A stretch of 64,000 nt of DNA from Bifidobacterium pseudolongum subsp. pseudolongum DSM 20099. Lineage in GTDB: Bacteria; Actinomycetota; Actinomycetes; Actinomycetales; Bifidobacteriaceae. Positions 9,133 to 17,107 of the stretch are shown here, piece after piece. Each line of letters begins with the position of its first letter. The first letter of the stretch is position 1. The DNA lies in the NCBI RefSeq assembly GCF_000771225.1, contig NZ_JDTZ01000005.1, positions 124,001 through 188,000 on the forward strand, in the 5' to 3' direction. The translations under genes and the position numbers were made by a program. The notes beneath the pieces are model-generated. The model was not told the origin of the DNA and did not search any database. It saw only the letters and a list, made by a program, of their open reading frames with translations.

Positions 9133-10197
9133 CTACTTGAGCGCGCGGCCGGCCGATCCGAGCTGCTCGCACGCCTCGACGACGCGCGCCGCCATCGAAT
9201 CCTCGGCTTCGCGGCCCCACGAACGCGGGTCGTACATCTTCTTGTTGCCGACCTCACCGTCCACCTTGAGCACTTCGTCGTAATGGCTGAACATGTGGCC
9301 CGCCACCGCACGCGTGAACGCGTACTGTGTGTCGGTGTCGACGTTCATCTTCACCACGCCGTACGAGACGGCTTCGGCGATCTCCTGCGCGGTGGAGCCG
9401 GAGCCGCCGTGGAACACGAGTTCGAACGGCTTGCCCTCGGGCGCATCGGCGTCGAGCACCGCGTGCACAGTGCCGTCCTGCACACCGCTCCACACACCCT
9501 GCTGGATCTCGTGGAGCAGTTCGGGGCGCAGCTTGACGACGCCTGGCTTGTATGCGCCGTGCACGTTGCCGAACGTGAACGCCGCCATGTACCGGCCGTG
9601 CTCCCCCAGCCCGAGCGCGTTGGCCACTGCGATGCCGTCTTCGACCGTGGAATACAGTTTTTCGTTGATTTCCGCGCTATGGCCGTCCTCTTCTCCGCCC
9701 ACCGCGCCGATCTCGATTTCGAGCACGGTGTGCGCCTGCACGGACTTGTCGAGCAGCCGGCGCGCGATCTCGATGTTCTCGCGCAGCGGCACGGTCGACC
9801 CGTCCCACATGTGCGACTGGAACATCGGCTCGCGGCCGTGCTTGACTTCGTCGATCTCGATGTCGAGCAGCGGCTCGACCCATTCGCCGAGGTACTGCTT
9901 GGCGCAGTGGTCGGTGTGCAACGCCACGGTGACGTTCGGGTATTTGCGCGCCACTTCGTGCGCGAACGCGGCGAACGCGAGCGACCCGGTCACGCGGTCC
10001 GCCACGCGCTGGCCGGAGAAATATGCGGCGCCGCCGACCGACACTTGGATGATGCCGTCCGATCCGGCGTCCGCAAGCCCCTGCAGGGCCGCGTTGAGCG
10101 TCTGGCTGCTCGTCACATTGATCGCGGGGTACGCGTAACCGCCGCGGCGGGCGGCGTCGAGCATCTGGGCATATCGTTCCGGCGTTGCAATAGTCAT
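9133..10197 (-). CDS. fba: Class II fructose-bisphosphate aldolase
   Basis: The 354-residue zinc aldolase interconverts fructose-1,6-bisphosphate with dihydroxyacetone phosphate and glyceraldehyde-3-phosphate. Visible family features are [10 protein letters not shown] near residue 100 (zinc ligands), [15 protein letters not shown], and [11 protein letters not shown] near residue 260. I place the start at the ATG giving [13 protein letters not shown], as in other bifidobacterial Fba proteins. An ATG three codons earlier (10206) is also in frame, and neither has a strong ribosome site. It is transcribed away from the deacetylase gene, with a shared 210-bp upstream region. Confidence 0.97.
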   Translation of the reverse strand: MTIATPERYAQMLDAARRGGYAYPAINVTSSQTLNAALQGLADAGSDGIIQVSVGGAAYFSGQRVADRVTGSLAFAAFAHEVARKYPNVTVALHTDHCAKQYLGEWVEPLLDIEIDEVKHGREPMFQSHMWDGSTVPLRENIEIARRLLDKSVQAHTVLEIEIGAVGGEEDGHSAEINEKLYSTVEDGIAVANALGLGEHGRYMAAFTFGNVHGAYKPGVVKLRPELLHEIQQGVWSGVQDGTVHAVLDADAPEGKPFELVFHGGSGSTAQEIAEAVSYGVVKMNVDTDTQYAFTRAVAGHMFSHYDEVLKVDGEVGNKKMYDPRSWGREAEDSMAARVVEACEQLGSAGRALK

Positions 10198-10407
10198 ACG
10201 CACCATTATCCCGCGCACCGCGCATGGCCGTGCGTAAAAACACGCCCTGAGCGTGGAATTGTTGCTTACATCACGCCAATTGTGAAGAGTGGTGCGCGCA
10301 CGTGCATATAAGGATGCGTCTGCGCGCGACTCTGCTAGGCTGGCTTACAGCAGACCAACCCCACCGATACCCGCACCAGGCATCTCAATTCACACGAAGA
10401 AAGCGTT

Positions 10408-11694
10408 GTGACCACGATGAACAGCACAGACCCGCGCCCCGACGACGATTGGAATCTCGAAGATGCGGCAGACTCCGCAGACACCGGCGATGTCGAAGAG
10501 CTGGATATCGCCACGGACAAGCGCGGCATGGGCCCGGTGGCCACGGCGCTCGTCACCGTGGCGGTGGCGGTGCTCGTAGTGGCGGGTGCAGGGTTCGGCT
10601 GGTGGATGTGGCAGAACCACTGGCGGCAGGTCAGCATCACCGTGGACGGCGATCAGCTGCACGCACGCGCCGACACGACCGTGGCGCAGTTCCTGGCGGA
10701 CCACGGCGATTTCCAGCGCAAACCGGGCAGGCTCGTCTCGCTCAAAGGCGATGTGCTCGAACCGGCCGGCGGCACCGCCGTGCAGGTCAAGCTCGACGGC
10801 ACGGTCATCCCGGTAAGCGAGTACGGCAGCACAACGCTCGCCCGCGCCACCACGATGACGGTCACACCGGGCACCGACCGCACCGAGGAACACACCGTGG
10901 AACAGCGCAAAGTGCCGTTCACCACCGACATCAACCTCAACAACGGACCGATCCAAGTGGTCACGCAGCAGGGCAAAGACGGCACGGACGAAATCTGGAT
11001 CGGCAAACGGTCGAAGCAGGAAATCAAGAAGCGCACGGTGGAGCCGATGAAGAAGCTCACTGTGCAGTCGTTCTCGCCGCATCCCGAAGGCAAGAAGGTC
11101 ATCGCATTGACGTTCGACGATGGGCCGAGCCAATATACGGGGCCGATTCTCGACATCCTCAAACAGAAAAAAGTGAAGGCCACGTTCTTCGATCTGGGTG
11201 AGGAGGCGCTCGCGATGCCCGCGCTCGAACAGCGCATGGTCAAGGAGGGGCACCAGGTGGCCTCGCACAGCGTTTCGCACCCATACTTGCCCAACATGAA
11301 TGCGGAAGAGCTGCGCAAGGAGATCACCACGAGTTTCGCCGACCTCAAAGAGGCCTCCGGCACCGTCACACGCACGATGCGCGCGCCCTACGGCGCGTTC
11401 GGCGTGCAGCAGTGGAAGGACGCCGCCACGGTGCTCGACCGGAACGTGCTGTGGACGATCGACACCTTGGATTGGAAGCGGCCCGGTGCCAAGGCGATCC
11501 ACGACGAGGTGATGAAGAACGCCTACAACGGCGCGATCGCGCTGATGCACGACGGCGGCGGCGACCGCACGCAGGACATCCAGGCGCTGCCCGGCATCAT
11601 CGACGACCTCAAGAAGCAGGGCTATTCGTTCGTCACGATCGACGAGCTGTGCGAGATGGGCGGCGTGCCGAACGCCGCGCAAGGAGAGGAGTGA
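10408..11694 (+). CDS. Membrane-anchored polysaccharide deacetylase
   Basis: The protein has 428 residues. A 41-residue acidic cytoplasmic tail leads to one membrane helix (about 42-68), then an extracellular DUF348/G5-like beta region (about 70-200) and a NodB deacetylase domain (about 225-415). NodB motifs are present: TFDDGPSQYT, SHSVSHPYL with the two metal histidines, and RAPYG. The likely substrate is peptidoglycan N-acetylglucosamine or N-acetylmuramic acid, inferred from the domain pair. The start is GTG at 10408; an ATG at 10417 is an alternative. Confidence 0.9.
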   Translation: MTTMNSTDPRPDDDWNLEDAADSADTGDVEELDIATDKRGMGPVATALVTVAVAVLVVAGAGFGWWMWQNHWRQVSITVDGDQLHARADTTVAQFLADHGDFQRKPGRLVSLKGDVLEPAGGTAVQVKLDGTVIPVSEYGSTTLARATTMTVTPGTDRTEEHTVEQRKVPFTTDINLNNGPIQVVTQQGKDGTDEIWIGKRSKQEIKKRTVEPMKKLTVQSFSPHPEGKKVIALTFDDGPSQYTGPILDILKQKKVKATFFDLGEEALAMPALEQRMVKEGHQVASHSVSHPYLPNMNAEELRKEITTSFADLKEASGTVTRTMRAPYGAFGVQQWKDAATVLDRNVLWTIDTLDWKRPGAKAIHDEVMKNAYNGAIALMHDGGGDRTQDIQALPGIIDDLKKQGYSFVTIDELCEMGGVPNAAQGEE

Positions 11695-11719
11695 GCCCGC
11701 GCATGGGCAATTCAGGGAA

Positions 11720-12094
11720 ATGGGGCATCCAGGGATGACAGGACAACCGGACCAACAGACACATCGCATGGCACTCATTGCGGAAGCCGTGCTCCTCATC
11801 CTCGGCTATGCACTGGTGATGCCGGTGCTGCTGTCGTCATTCGACGGGGCGCCGAATGATGCGATCCGCGCATGGCTCAACCAATCCCCGGCCAACCTGT
11901 GGCTGCTCGTCGGCGGCACGATCGTGGGCCTTGCATGCTGGATCGGTGCGGCGGCAGTGGAAAAGAAACACCGCAGGCAAGGGCGTATGGGCGGGTGGAA
12001 ATCGTTGGTCCGCCCCACGGTCACCGTAGTGACCGGCCTATGCGGATTCTGTGTGTGCTTCAGCCTGCCCCTGCTGTGCATGGCGCATCTGTGA
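11720..12094 (+). CDS. Small membrane protein, unknown
   Basis: This 124-residue protein has three hydrophobic stretches (about residues 18-39, 58-78 and 96-124) separated by short charged loops. I do not recognise the family. It begins 26 bp after the deacetylase stop on the same strand, so the two may be cotranscribed. An internal ATG at 11736 is another possible start. Function is not inferable beyond membrane location. Confidence 0.6.
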   Translation: MGHPGMTGQPDQQTHRMALIAEAVLLILGYALVMPVLLSSFDGAPNDAIRAWLNQSPANLWLLVGGTIVGLACWIGAAAVEKKHRRQGRMGGWKSLVRPTVTVVTGLCGFCVCFSLPLLCMAHL

Positions 12095-12178
12095 TCAGGC
12101 GGTACTGCGCATCACCGCAAGGAACCGGTCGACGAAGCCGAATACGCACAACTCAAATAACCGGAAATCAGGCTCATC

Positions 12179-12898
12179 ATGACGAATCAGAACACGAACA
12201 TCAACAGCGATCCCAACAGCGATCTGCGCCGCACCGACCCGGGTTTCGCCGAGCGCATGCTGCATTTCGCGGACGTCGAAGTGGCGCAGGACCCCGACAC
12301 ACAGCTCGATGCGGAGACGCGCTATCTCGCGATTCTCGCGACACTGCTCGGCTGTCAGGGCACTGACGAATTCCGCATCCAGCTGGCGCGCGCACTCGAC
12401 GCGGGACTCACACCCGTGCAGGTGAAGGAGGTCGTGTATCAGGCGGTGGATTACCTCGGCATCGGCCGTGTGCGCCCGTTCCTCGGCATCACGAATGATG
12501 TGCTCGAAGCTCGCGGCGTGGAACTGCCGCTTTCCGACCAGGGCACAACGACGATGGACGACCGTCTCGAGGCCGGCAACGCGAAGCAGGTGGAACTGTT
12601 CGGTTCCGGCATGGACAAGAGCTACGAACGCAGCAAAGTCAACTATTGGCTCGCAGACAACTGCTTCGGCGACTACTACACGCGCACCGGGCTGACCAAC
12701 GCGCAGCGCGAGATGATCACGTTCTGCTACCTCGCCGCCCAAGGCGGCGTCCAACCACAGCTGCTCGCACATGCCAAGGCGAACATCGGCGTTGGCAACA
12801 GCGCCGATGTTCTGCGCAAGGTTGTGCTGCAGTGCCTGCCGTACATCGGCTACCCCCGCACGCTCAATGCGCTACATGTCGTCGGGGAATTTGAGTGA
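12179..12898 (+). CDS. Tandem carboxymuconolactone decarboxylase-like protein
   Basis: The 239-residue protein has two CMD-type helical domains, about residues 25-105 and 140-235. CMD folds occur in gamma-carboxymuconolactone decarboxylase and in AhpD-type antioxidants. The AhpD CxxC pair is absent: the second domain has a single Cys in FCYLAAQGG. A redox peroxidase role is therefore unsupported, and small-molecule or unknown chemistry is more likely. The ribosome site before the ATG is weak. The 84 bp in front of it contain a short open segment ending EYAQLK, which may be a remnant of a lost gene. Confidence 0.8.
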   Translation: MTNQNTNINSDPNSDLRRTDPGFAERMLHFADVEVAQDPDTQLDAETRYLAILATLLGCQGTDEFRIQLARALDAGLTPVQVKEVVYQAVDYLGIGRVRPFLGITNDVLEARGVELPLSDQGTTTMDDRLEAGNAKQVELFGSGMDKSYERSKVNYWLADNCFGDYYTRTGLTNAQREMITFCYLAAQGGVQPQLLAHAKANIGVGNSADVLRKVVLQCLPYIGYPRTLNALHVVGEFE

Positions 12899-12932
12899 AT
12901 CACACATAAACCAGCTCTTTGACCGCGCGGTT

Positions 12933-12961
12933 TGTGGCATATGTGCCCAATATATGCCACA
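12933..12961 (+). terminator. Hairpin after CMD gene
   Basis: A perfect 10-bp stem (TGTGGCATAT / ATATGCCACA) with a 9-base loop lies 34 bases after the CMD stop. There is no clear U-tract, so it is a probable but not certain terminator. Confidence 0.5.
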
Positions 12962-13316
12962 CCTGTACTCCAAAACCAGCCGCAACACAGAACAGGGTAG
13001 CTAAAAAAGCAGCAAATTTTCTTTTATATATGATTTCCTTCCGACCACTTCATTGCAATCAGTAATCTTCTTGCATTCACGATAATATCAGATTTATTCA
13101 TCATCAGCGCAGAATATCGCAATAGCAATAGATGAGACGCGAGCGTCGTGGTGTACGGCAAGGAACGCGATGAGCATATCGACTATCCACGCACGATCAA
13201 CGCCCGGAACACAATCGGGATGGTGGACCAGACGGCCATAGCCACCAAGCAACGGCACGAATTGTGTGAATCTTGCGCAGAGCACAACGCGTACCGGCAT
13301 GTTGCCCTACCCCCCA
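12962..13316. other. Gene-free region with AT-rich patch
   Basis: No convincing gene is seen in either strand here. The stretch 13000-13110 is strikingly AT-rich compared with its surroundings, with runs such as TTTTCTTTTATATATG. Short open frames near 13150-13330 on both strands look unlike any family I know. The segment may be the eroded remains of an acquired gene. Confidence 0.4.
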
Positions 13317-13354
13317 CGTTCCTGCTGCCCATATAATCATGGGCAGCAGGAACG
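13317..13354 (+). promoter_or_regulatory. 15-bp inverted repeat around a TATAAT box
   Basis: CGTTCCTGCTGCCCA and its exact complement TGGGCAGCAGGAACG enclose TATAATCA. The loop therefore holds a consensus -10 box (13332-13337), 55 bp before the alkyltransferase start. It could be an operator overlapping the promoter or an RNA hairpin in the leader. No good -35 box is visible. Confidence 0.55.
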
Positions 13355-13391
13355 CCCGCATTGCCGCGGGCCGATGGTAAAGGAGAGTGCA

Positions 13392-13871
13392 ATGGCGGGA
13401 TTTGCAGTATACACAAGCCAATACGGGCCGATCCGCGTGGACTGGAACGACGGCGCGATTACCGGACTGCGCATCGTGACGCAGTCTGACAATGCAGCGG
13501 ACGGGCCGGGCGAGCCGACCGAACTGACCGATTTGGCGTTCCATGAGCTGGAGCGGTATTTCGCCGGCGATCTGCGGCAGTTCACCGTGCCGATCGCATT
13601 CACATACGGCACGCCGTTCCAGCAAGCCGTGTGGCGCGCACTCCTGCAGATCCCCTATGGCGAGACGCGCACTTACGCGCAGATCGCCGAGGCCGTGGGG
13701 CAGCCGAAAGCGGTGCGCGCGGTGGGATCGGCGAACAACCGCAATCCGATCCTGTTCATCGTGCCATGCCATCGCGTGATTGGCGCCAACGGCAATCTCG
13801 TCGGGTATGCGTACGGCGTCGAGATGAAACGCGCACTGCTGCAACTCGAGCAGCGCGTCGCGCAGGCCTGA
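13392..13871 (+). CDS. ogt: Methylated-DNA-protein-cysteine methyltransferase
   Basis: The 159-residue protein removes alkyl groups from O6-alkylguanine by transferring them irreversibly to its own cysteine. The acceptor is Cys126 in the family motif PCHRVI. The helix-turn-helix and arginine-finger region, YAQIAEAVGQPKAVRAVGSANNRNP, precedes it. Length is that of the stand-alone Ogt/MGMT type without Ada regulatory domains. The ATG at 13392 follows AAAGGAGAG. A palindrome with a -10 box lies upstream, so expression may be controlled by an unseen regulator. Confidence 0.95.
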   Translation: MAGFAVYTSQYGPIRVDWNDGAITGLRIVTQSDNAADGPGEPTELTDLAFHELERYFAGDLRQFTVPIAFTYGTPFQQAVWRALLQIPYGETRTYAQIAEAVGQPKAVRAVGSANNRNPILFIVPCHRVIGANGNLVGYAYGVEMKRALLQLEQRVAQA

Positions 13872-13996
13872 ACGCAAGTTTTCGTGCAGTGGCCTGAGCG
13901 GTCCGACGTGACCGCCCAGACCACTTTTTTATTCTTCGATGAGCATGCACCCGCAGACAGCATCGGCTCAGCACAAGCCGGGGTCTCATCTACTCG

Positions 13997-14038
13997 TCGC
14001 ACAAATCGATTTTTGCCCGGTATCTGCGATTTGTGCGA
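13997..14038. repeat. Hairpin repeat copy 1
   Basis: A 12-bp perfect stem TCGCACAAATCG / CGATTTGTGCGA encloses 18 bases. It is related to the hairpin at 14171-14215, sharing CACAAATC(G/A)ATTTT on the left and CTGCGATTTGTG on the right. It lies in the 365-bp gene-free gap between the alkyltransferase gene and the SMR gene. Confidence 0.7.
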
Positions 14039-14170
14039 TTGGCGCCATACGCGGATCAGCGGGGACTGCCACAAAACACACAAAATCACACAAAACAGTC
14101 CTGAAATCACACATATATTACATGTTTTAACCCAAATACGACCACGCGCGCAGCAGCGGCACCATTGCCC

Positions 14171-14215
14171 GCCACACAAATCAATTTTGGGGTCCATAAC
14201 TGCGATTTGTGAGGC
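14171..14215. repeat. Hairpin repeat copy 2
   Basis: GCCACACAAATC and GATTTGTGAGGC pair over 11 of 12 positions, with one A-A mismatch, around a 21-base loop. It is the second copy of the module at 13997. Between the copies is an AT-rich stretch with three CACA(C)AAAA repeats. It starts 22 bp beyond the SMR stop codon and could end that transcript. Confidence 0.65.
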
Positions 14216-14236
14216 AGGCGCGCCGAGCAGCACATG

Positions 14237-14551
14237 TCAGTTCGCCAATTTGAGACCGGCGATGCACGCGACCATGCCGATGAGGTACAGGATCTTGAGC
14301 AGCGACACGGATTCTTCGCCTACAACCATGCCATACACCACGGTGATCGCCGCACCGATACCGACCCAAATCAAGTAAGCGGTGCCGACACTGACCGAAC
14401 GCATCGCATACGACAGGCCAGCCATGCTTGCGGCGAGCCCGCAGAAGAACACAATCACCGGAACGATTTTGGTGAATCCTTGTGATTTATCGAGCGCAAT
14501 CGCCCACACCGCTTCGCAGATACCGGACAGAACAAGAACACCCCACGCCAT
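14237..14551 (-). CDS. SMR exporter, SugE/Gdx-like
   Basis: The 104-residue protein has four membrane helices and the essential glutamate in helix 1 (SGICEAVWA). The W-A after the glutamate and SYAMRSVSVGTAY..W.GIGA in helices 2-3 match the SugE/Gdx branch rather than the EmrE drug-pump branch. Gdx proteins export guanidinium by proton antiport as antiparallel dimers. I chose the ATG at 14551 because GGAGGCG precedes it. I found no recognisable guanidine riboswitch in the leader. No second SMR gene is adjacent. Confidence 0.9.
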   Translation of the reverse strand: MAWGVLVLSGICEAVWAIALDKSQGFTKIVPVIVFFCGLAASMAGLSYAMRSVSVGTAYLIWVGIGAAITVVYGMVVGEESVSLLKILYLIGMVACIAGLKLAN

Positions 14552-14635
14552 GACGCGCCTCCACTGGCAAGTCTTTGCGAGTACCTGGTACTTGACCATC
14601 GTCAGGGAACTGGAGCCTTTCACCGATCCAACGCA

Positions 14636-15847
14636 CTACTGTAGCAAACCGCGCTCATACCGCAACGCGTACAGTGCGAGCAGCAGCACTGCAACCGCGG
14701 CGAATGGCACACCGCTGAGTGCCGGATAATGGTAGTTCATCGCGGTGGCGTCCAACATCGCGCCGCCGACGAACGAACCGACCGCGTTGCCGAAGTTGAA
14801 CGCGATCTGCACAGTGGCACCGCCAATCAGTTCGCCGCCACCCTTGCCCGCTTCGGCCATCAGCAGCTGTTGCGGTGCGGAGACGAAGAACAGGCCAAAC
14901 GCGATCACGAAGGTCAGCAATGCGGTGCTCCAGCGCGAACCCGGAATCAGGAATACGGCGAGAAGCCCCGCCCCGGCCACGGCCTGCCCGACGGCGGACG
15001 CGGCGCCGGGGTGCCAACGGTCGGCGATGCGCCCACCGCACAATCCACCCACGACCATGCCGAAACCGGCGAGCATCATCATCAGCGAAACCATATTCGA
15101 CGGCCAGCCGCCCACTTTCTGCAGCCACGGACTGACGTAGCTCCACCAGCAGAAAATGCCGGTATTGCCGACGAACACGGCGATGAGCACCATCCACGGT
15201 CCGGGCTTGCGCAGAAAGCGGAACTGCCCGCGCAGTCCGGCGTCTTCCACCGGCTGAATGTACGGGATCCACAGGCGCGCCAGTAGCGCGGTGAGCGCGG
15301 CAACGGCGGCGAGCAGGCAGAACGCAAGCCGCCACGTCATGTGTTCGGCGAGCAGTGTGCCCGCGGGCACGCCGAGCATATTCGCCACGGTCTGCCCCGT
15401 GACCATGGCGGAGACGGCGCGCGCCTCCTTGCCTTTCTGCGCGAGCAATTTCGCGATCAGGGTCGCCGTGCCGAAGAACGCGCCGTGCGGGAAGCCGGCG
15501 ATGAACCGCGCGGCGATGAGCATCGGCGCATTCACCGAGACCGCGCTCAGCGTGTTGCCGGCGAGCGCGATGAGCATGAAGATGACGATGAGTGTGCGCG
15601 GCGGAATCCTGCGGCCGAACACGAGGATGAGCGTGCCGACGCACACGCCGATCGCATATGCGGAGATGAAATTGCCGGCGAACGGGATGCTCACGTGCAT
15701 CGTCTGTGCGGTTTGGGGCAGGATGCCCATCATCACGAATTCAGCCGCGCCGAGCACGAACGCGCCGGAGGCGAGCGCGAGCAGGCCGAGCGCGTTATGG
15801 GATTGTGCACCGCCACTGCGTTGGGCGGCCGAGGCGTTGTTCGGCAT
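14636..15847 (-). CDS. MFS exporter, DHA1/AraJ-like
   Basis: The 403-residue protein has 12 predicted membrane helices with GAAEFVMMGILP in helix 1, typical of the AraJ/DHA1 branch of drug or sugar efflux MFS proteins. ISAYAIGVCVG and FGRRIPPRT form the conserved loop 2-3 region. The ATG at 15847 has GAGGAG five bases upstream, better placed than the GTG two codons earlier. It reads into the SMR gene region on the same strand with an 84-bp gap. Substrate is unknown. Confidence 0.88.
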   Translation of the reverse strand: MPNNASAAQRSGGAQSHNALGLLALASGAFVLGAAEFVMMGILPQTAQTMHVSIPFAGNFISAYAIGVCVGTLILVFGRRIPPRTLIVIFMLIALAGNTLSAVSVNAPMLIAARFIAGFPHGAFFGTATLIAKLLAQKGKEARAVSAMVTGQTVANMLGVPAGTLLAEHMTWRLAFCLLAAVAALTALLARLWIPYIQPVEDAGLRGQFRFLRKPGPWMVLIAVFVGNTGIFCWWSYVSPWLQKVGGWPSNMVSLMMMLAGFGMVVGGLCGGRIADRWHPGAASAVGQAVAGAGLLAVFLIPGSRWSTALLTFVIAFGLFFVSAPQQLLMAEAGKGGGELIGGATVQIAFNFGNAVGSFVGGAMLDATAMNYHYPALSGVPFAAVAVLLLALYALRYERGLLQ

Positions 15848-15935
15848 ATTCACTCCTCATCTGTGTGTGCCCATGCGGCGTCGCGCGTCCGCACATAATG
15901 CATCGCCTGAATTAAGTCGGTATCAAGTATAGTGC

Positions 15936-16613
15936 TCAGCGCACCGGCTGCGCGGTGAGCGGCACGGCGGAACGGTCCGCCAGCCGCATGTAGTCCGGGC
16001 CGAGCCATGTGGTGAGCTCGGTGGGGTGCAGAATGAGCGGCATGCGCGGGTGCACCGGCGCCATGCTCGCATTCGCGCGCGTCGTCACCATCGAATACTC
16101 GTGACTGCGGTGGATGCCGCCGATGAAGATGACCGGCATGCGCGGAATCGTGAACATGTACTGCTGTTTGATCGTGCGGCCGGTGCGCTCGCTGATGCGC
16201 GTCTCCGTGCCGCTTGACTCGTAGAACCAACGGCAGGCGATGATGCAACGGTCGTGCTCCATTGACGCGCGCCAGATTGGCTTATCGGCGCTTTCGATGC
16301 GCGTGTTGAAGATCGGCTGCGGATTCCACTGTGAGCTGTAGCCCCACTCGAGGTCCGCACGTTCCAGTGCGCCTGGCGCGAGCCGATCAACGCCGACCGC
16401 CGTGTCGAACGTGGGGACGATCACCGGCCCAACTGACTTCGGATACACGTCGATCCGCTGCTTGGTTTTGGAATCCTCCAGTTCTGGATAGTCCAACTCC
16501 AGCTGCCCGTATTCCTTTGGCCGTTCTGGCTCTGCCGCCGACTGCTCACCGGTCAGCTGCGCGATGAGCAGATCAATCTGCTCATCCCGCAATCCCACGT
16601 AATGCGCACACAT
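15936..16613 (-). CDS. SRAP-domain DNA-protein crosslink protein (HMCES/YedK-like)
   Basis: SRAP proteins shield abasic sites in single-stranded DNA by forming a stable link through Cys2, which must be exposed by Met removal. I therefore set the start at the ATG giving MCAHYVG, although the frame is open seven codons further up. Other family positions are present: NTRIESADKPIW, RCIIACRWFYES, and HPRMPLILHP with the conserved His. The usual MCGRY opening is changed to MCAHY. Length is 225 residues, normal for the family. The ribosome site is weak. Confidence 0.88.
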   Translation of the reverse strand: MCAHYVGLRDEQIDLLIAQLTGEQSAAEPERPKEYGQLELDYPELEDSKTKQRIDVYPKSVGPVIVPTFDTAVGVDRLAPGALERADLEWGYSSQWNPQPIFNTRIESADKPIWRASMEHDRCIIACRWFYESSGTETRISERTGRTIKQQYMFTIPRMPVIFIGGIHRSHEYSMVTTRANASMAPVHPRMPLILHPTELTTWLGPDYMRLADRSAVPLTAQPVR

Positions 16614-16958
16614 GGTTTCACGGTACATCGGCATGCCTGGACCCGTCTTGTATCTATTCTTTCGGCGTCATGGGTTGGGCGGCACAGCCCCTTTCGCCGC
16701 TACAGGTAGTGCTTCTTCCGCTACGGGTAGTGCTTCCGCAGGCAAATTCCATCTACAAACGTTGAAAAATAGCGGTTTTTAGGGTTGGCTCGGCTGGAAA
16801 AGCACTACCCGTAGCAACGGCGTGGTCCTCGGAAGTATGTTGCCAAATAATTCTCAAAATGGCTCGCACTTCATGTGATTCATGAGGTTCACAAGATTCA
16901 TGAGATTCTAGAATCGGCCATTTTCCAAGGGTTCAGACCAGAGGGTTGGTATATAAAA
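16614..16958. other. Gene-free, repeat-rich left flank of the island
   Basis: No gene is supported. The stretch holds a CTAC(A/G)GGTAGTGCTTC direct repeat (16701-16735), its inverted partner at 16800-16815, two GATTCATGAG repeats near 16880-16900, and a GATTCTAGAATC palindrome. TTTCCAAGGGTTCAG at 16922-16936 recurs inverted inside the island at 17018-17032. Confidence 0.6.
16720..16815. repeat. GCTACGGGTAGTGCTT inverted-repeat element, copy A
   Basis: GCTACGGGTAGTGCTT (16720-16735) and its exact complement AAGCACTACCCGTAGC (16800-16815) enclose 64 bp. A degenerate extra copy of the left end lies at 16699-16714. The same 12-base ends frame a different core at 36850-36913, which suggests a dispersed element family. 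Confidence 0.7.
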
Positions 16959-16983
16959 GAGCGGATGACGGGAGTCGAACCCG
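16959..16983. other. attL core
   Basis: These 25 bases are identical to 25002-25026, which form the 3' acceptor strand and most of the T arm of tRNA-Gly(CCC). Identity stops sharply at both ends, as expected for a site-specific integration core. Confidence 0.8.
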
Positions 16984-17036
16984 GCTAGGCACCCTTGGAA
17001 TAGAGCCGTTCCTACCGCTGAACCCTTGGAAACTCA
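16959..17036 (-). pseudogene. Partial tRNA-Gly-like sequence at attL
   Basis: Read on the minus strand, the sequence has a perfect D arm (GTTCAGCGGTAGGAAC), an anticodon-loop-like ATTCCAA, and the T arm and 3' acceptor strand copied from tRNA-Gly. The 5' acceptor strand is missing and the anticodon stem pairs badly, so it cannot make a normal tRNA. TTTCCAAGGGTTCAG at its 5' end is repeated in inverted form 80 bp away, outside the att core. Confidence 0.6.
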
Positions 17037-17086
17037 ACGTTTTAGAGTTTCGTTGAATAACGTGGATACGGCATGTTTTTCAGATA

Positions 17087-17107
17087 TTTGTTATCAATTT
17101 GTTATCA
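17087..17107. promoter_or_regulatory. Integrase arm-type site pair, left
   Basis: TTTGTTATCA occurs twice with an 11-bp period and overlaps the integrase stop codon. An identical pair sits at 24919-24939, and in each case CGCGGCC follows. In the circular form the two pairs would flank the att core in the same orientation, as arm sites of tyrosine integrases do. Confidence 0.6.

Noticed and set aside
13148-13336. Short plus-strand open frame coding VYGKERDEHIDYPRT and onward
   Set aside because: It has no ribosome site or recognisable family and overlaps the promoter palindrome of the alkyltransferase gene.
14552-14640. Guanidine riboswitch before the SugE/Gdx-like gene
   Set aside because: None of the three known guanidine riboswitch consensus patterns is visible, only a short AGTACC/GGTACT hairpin.
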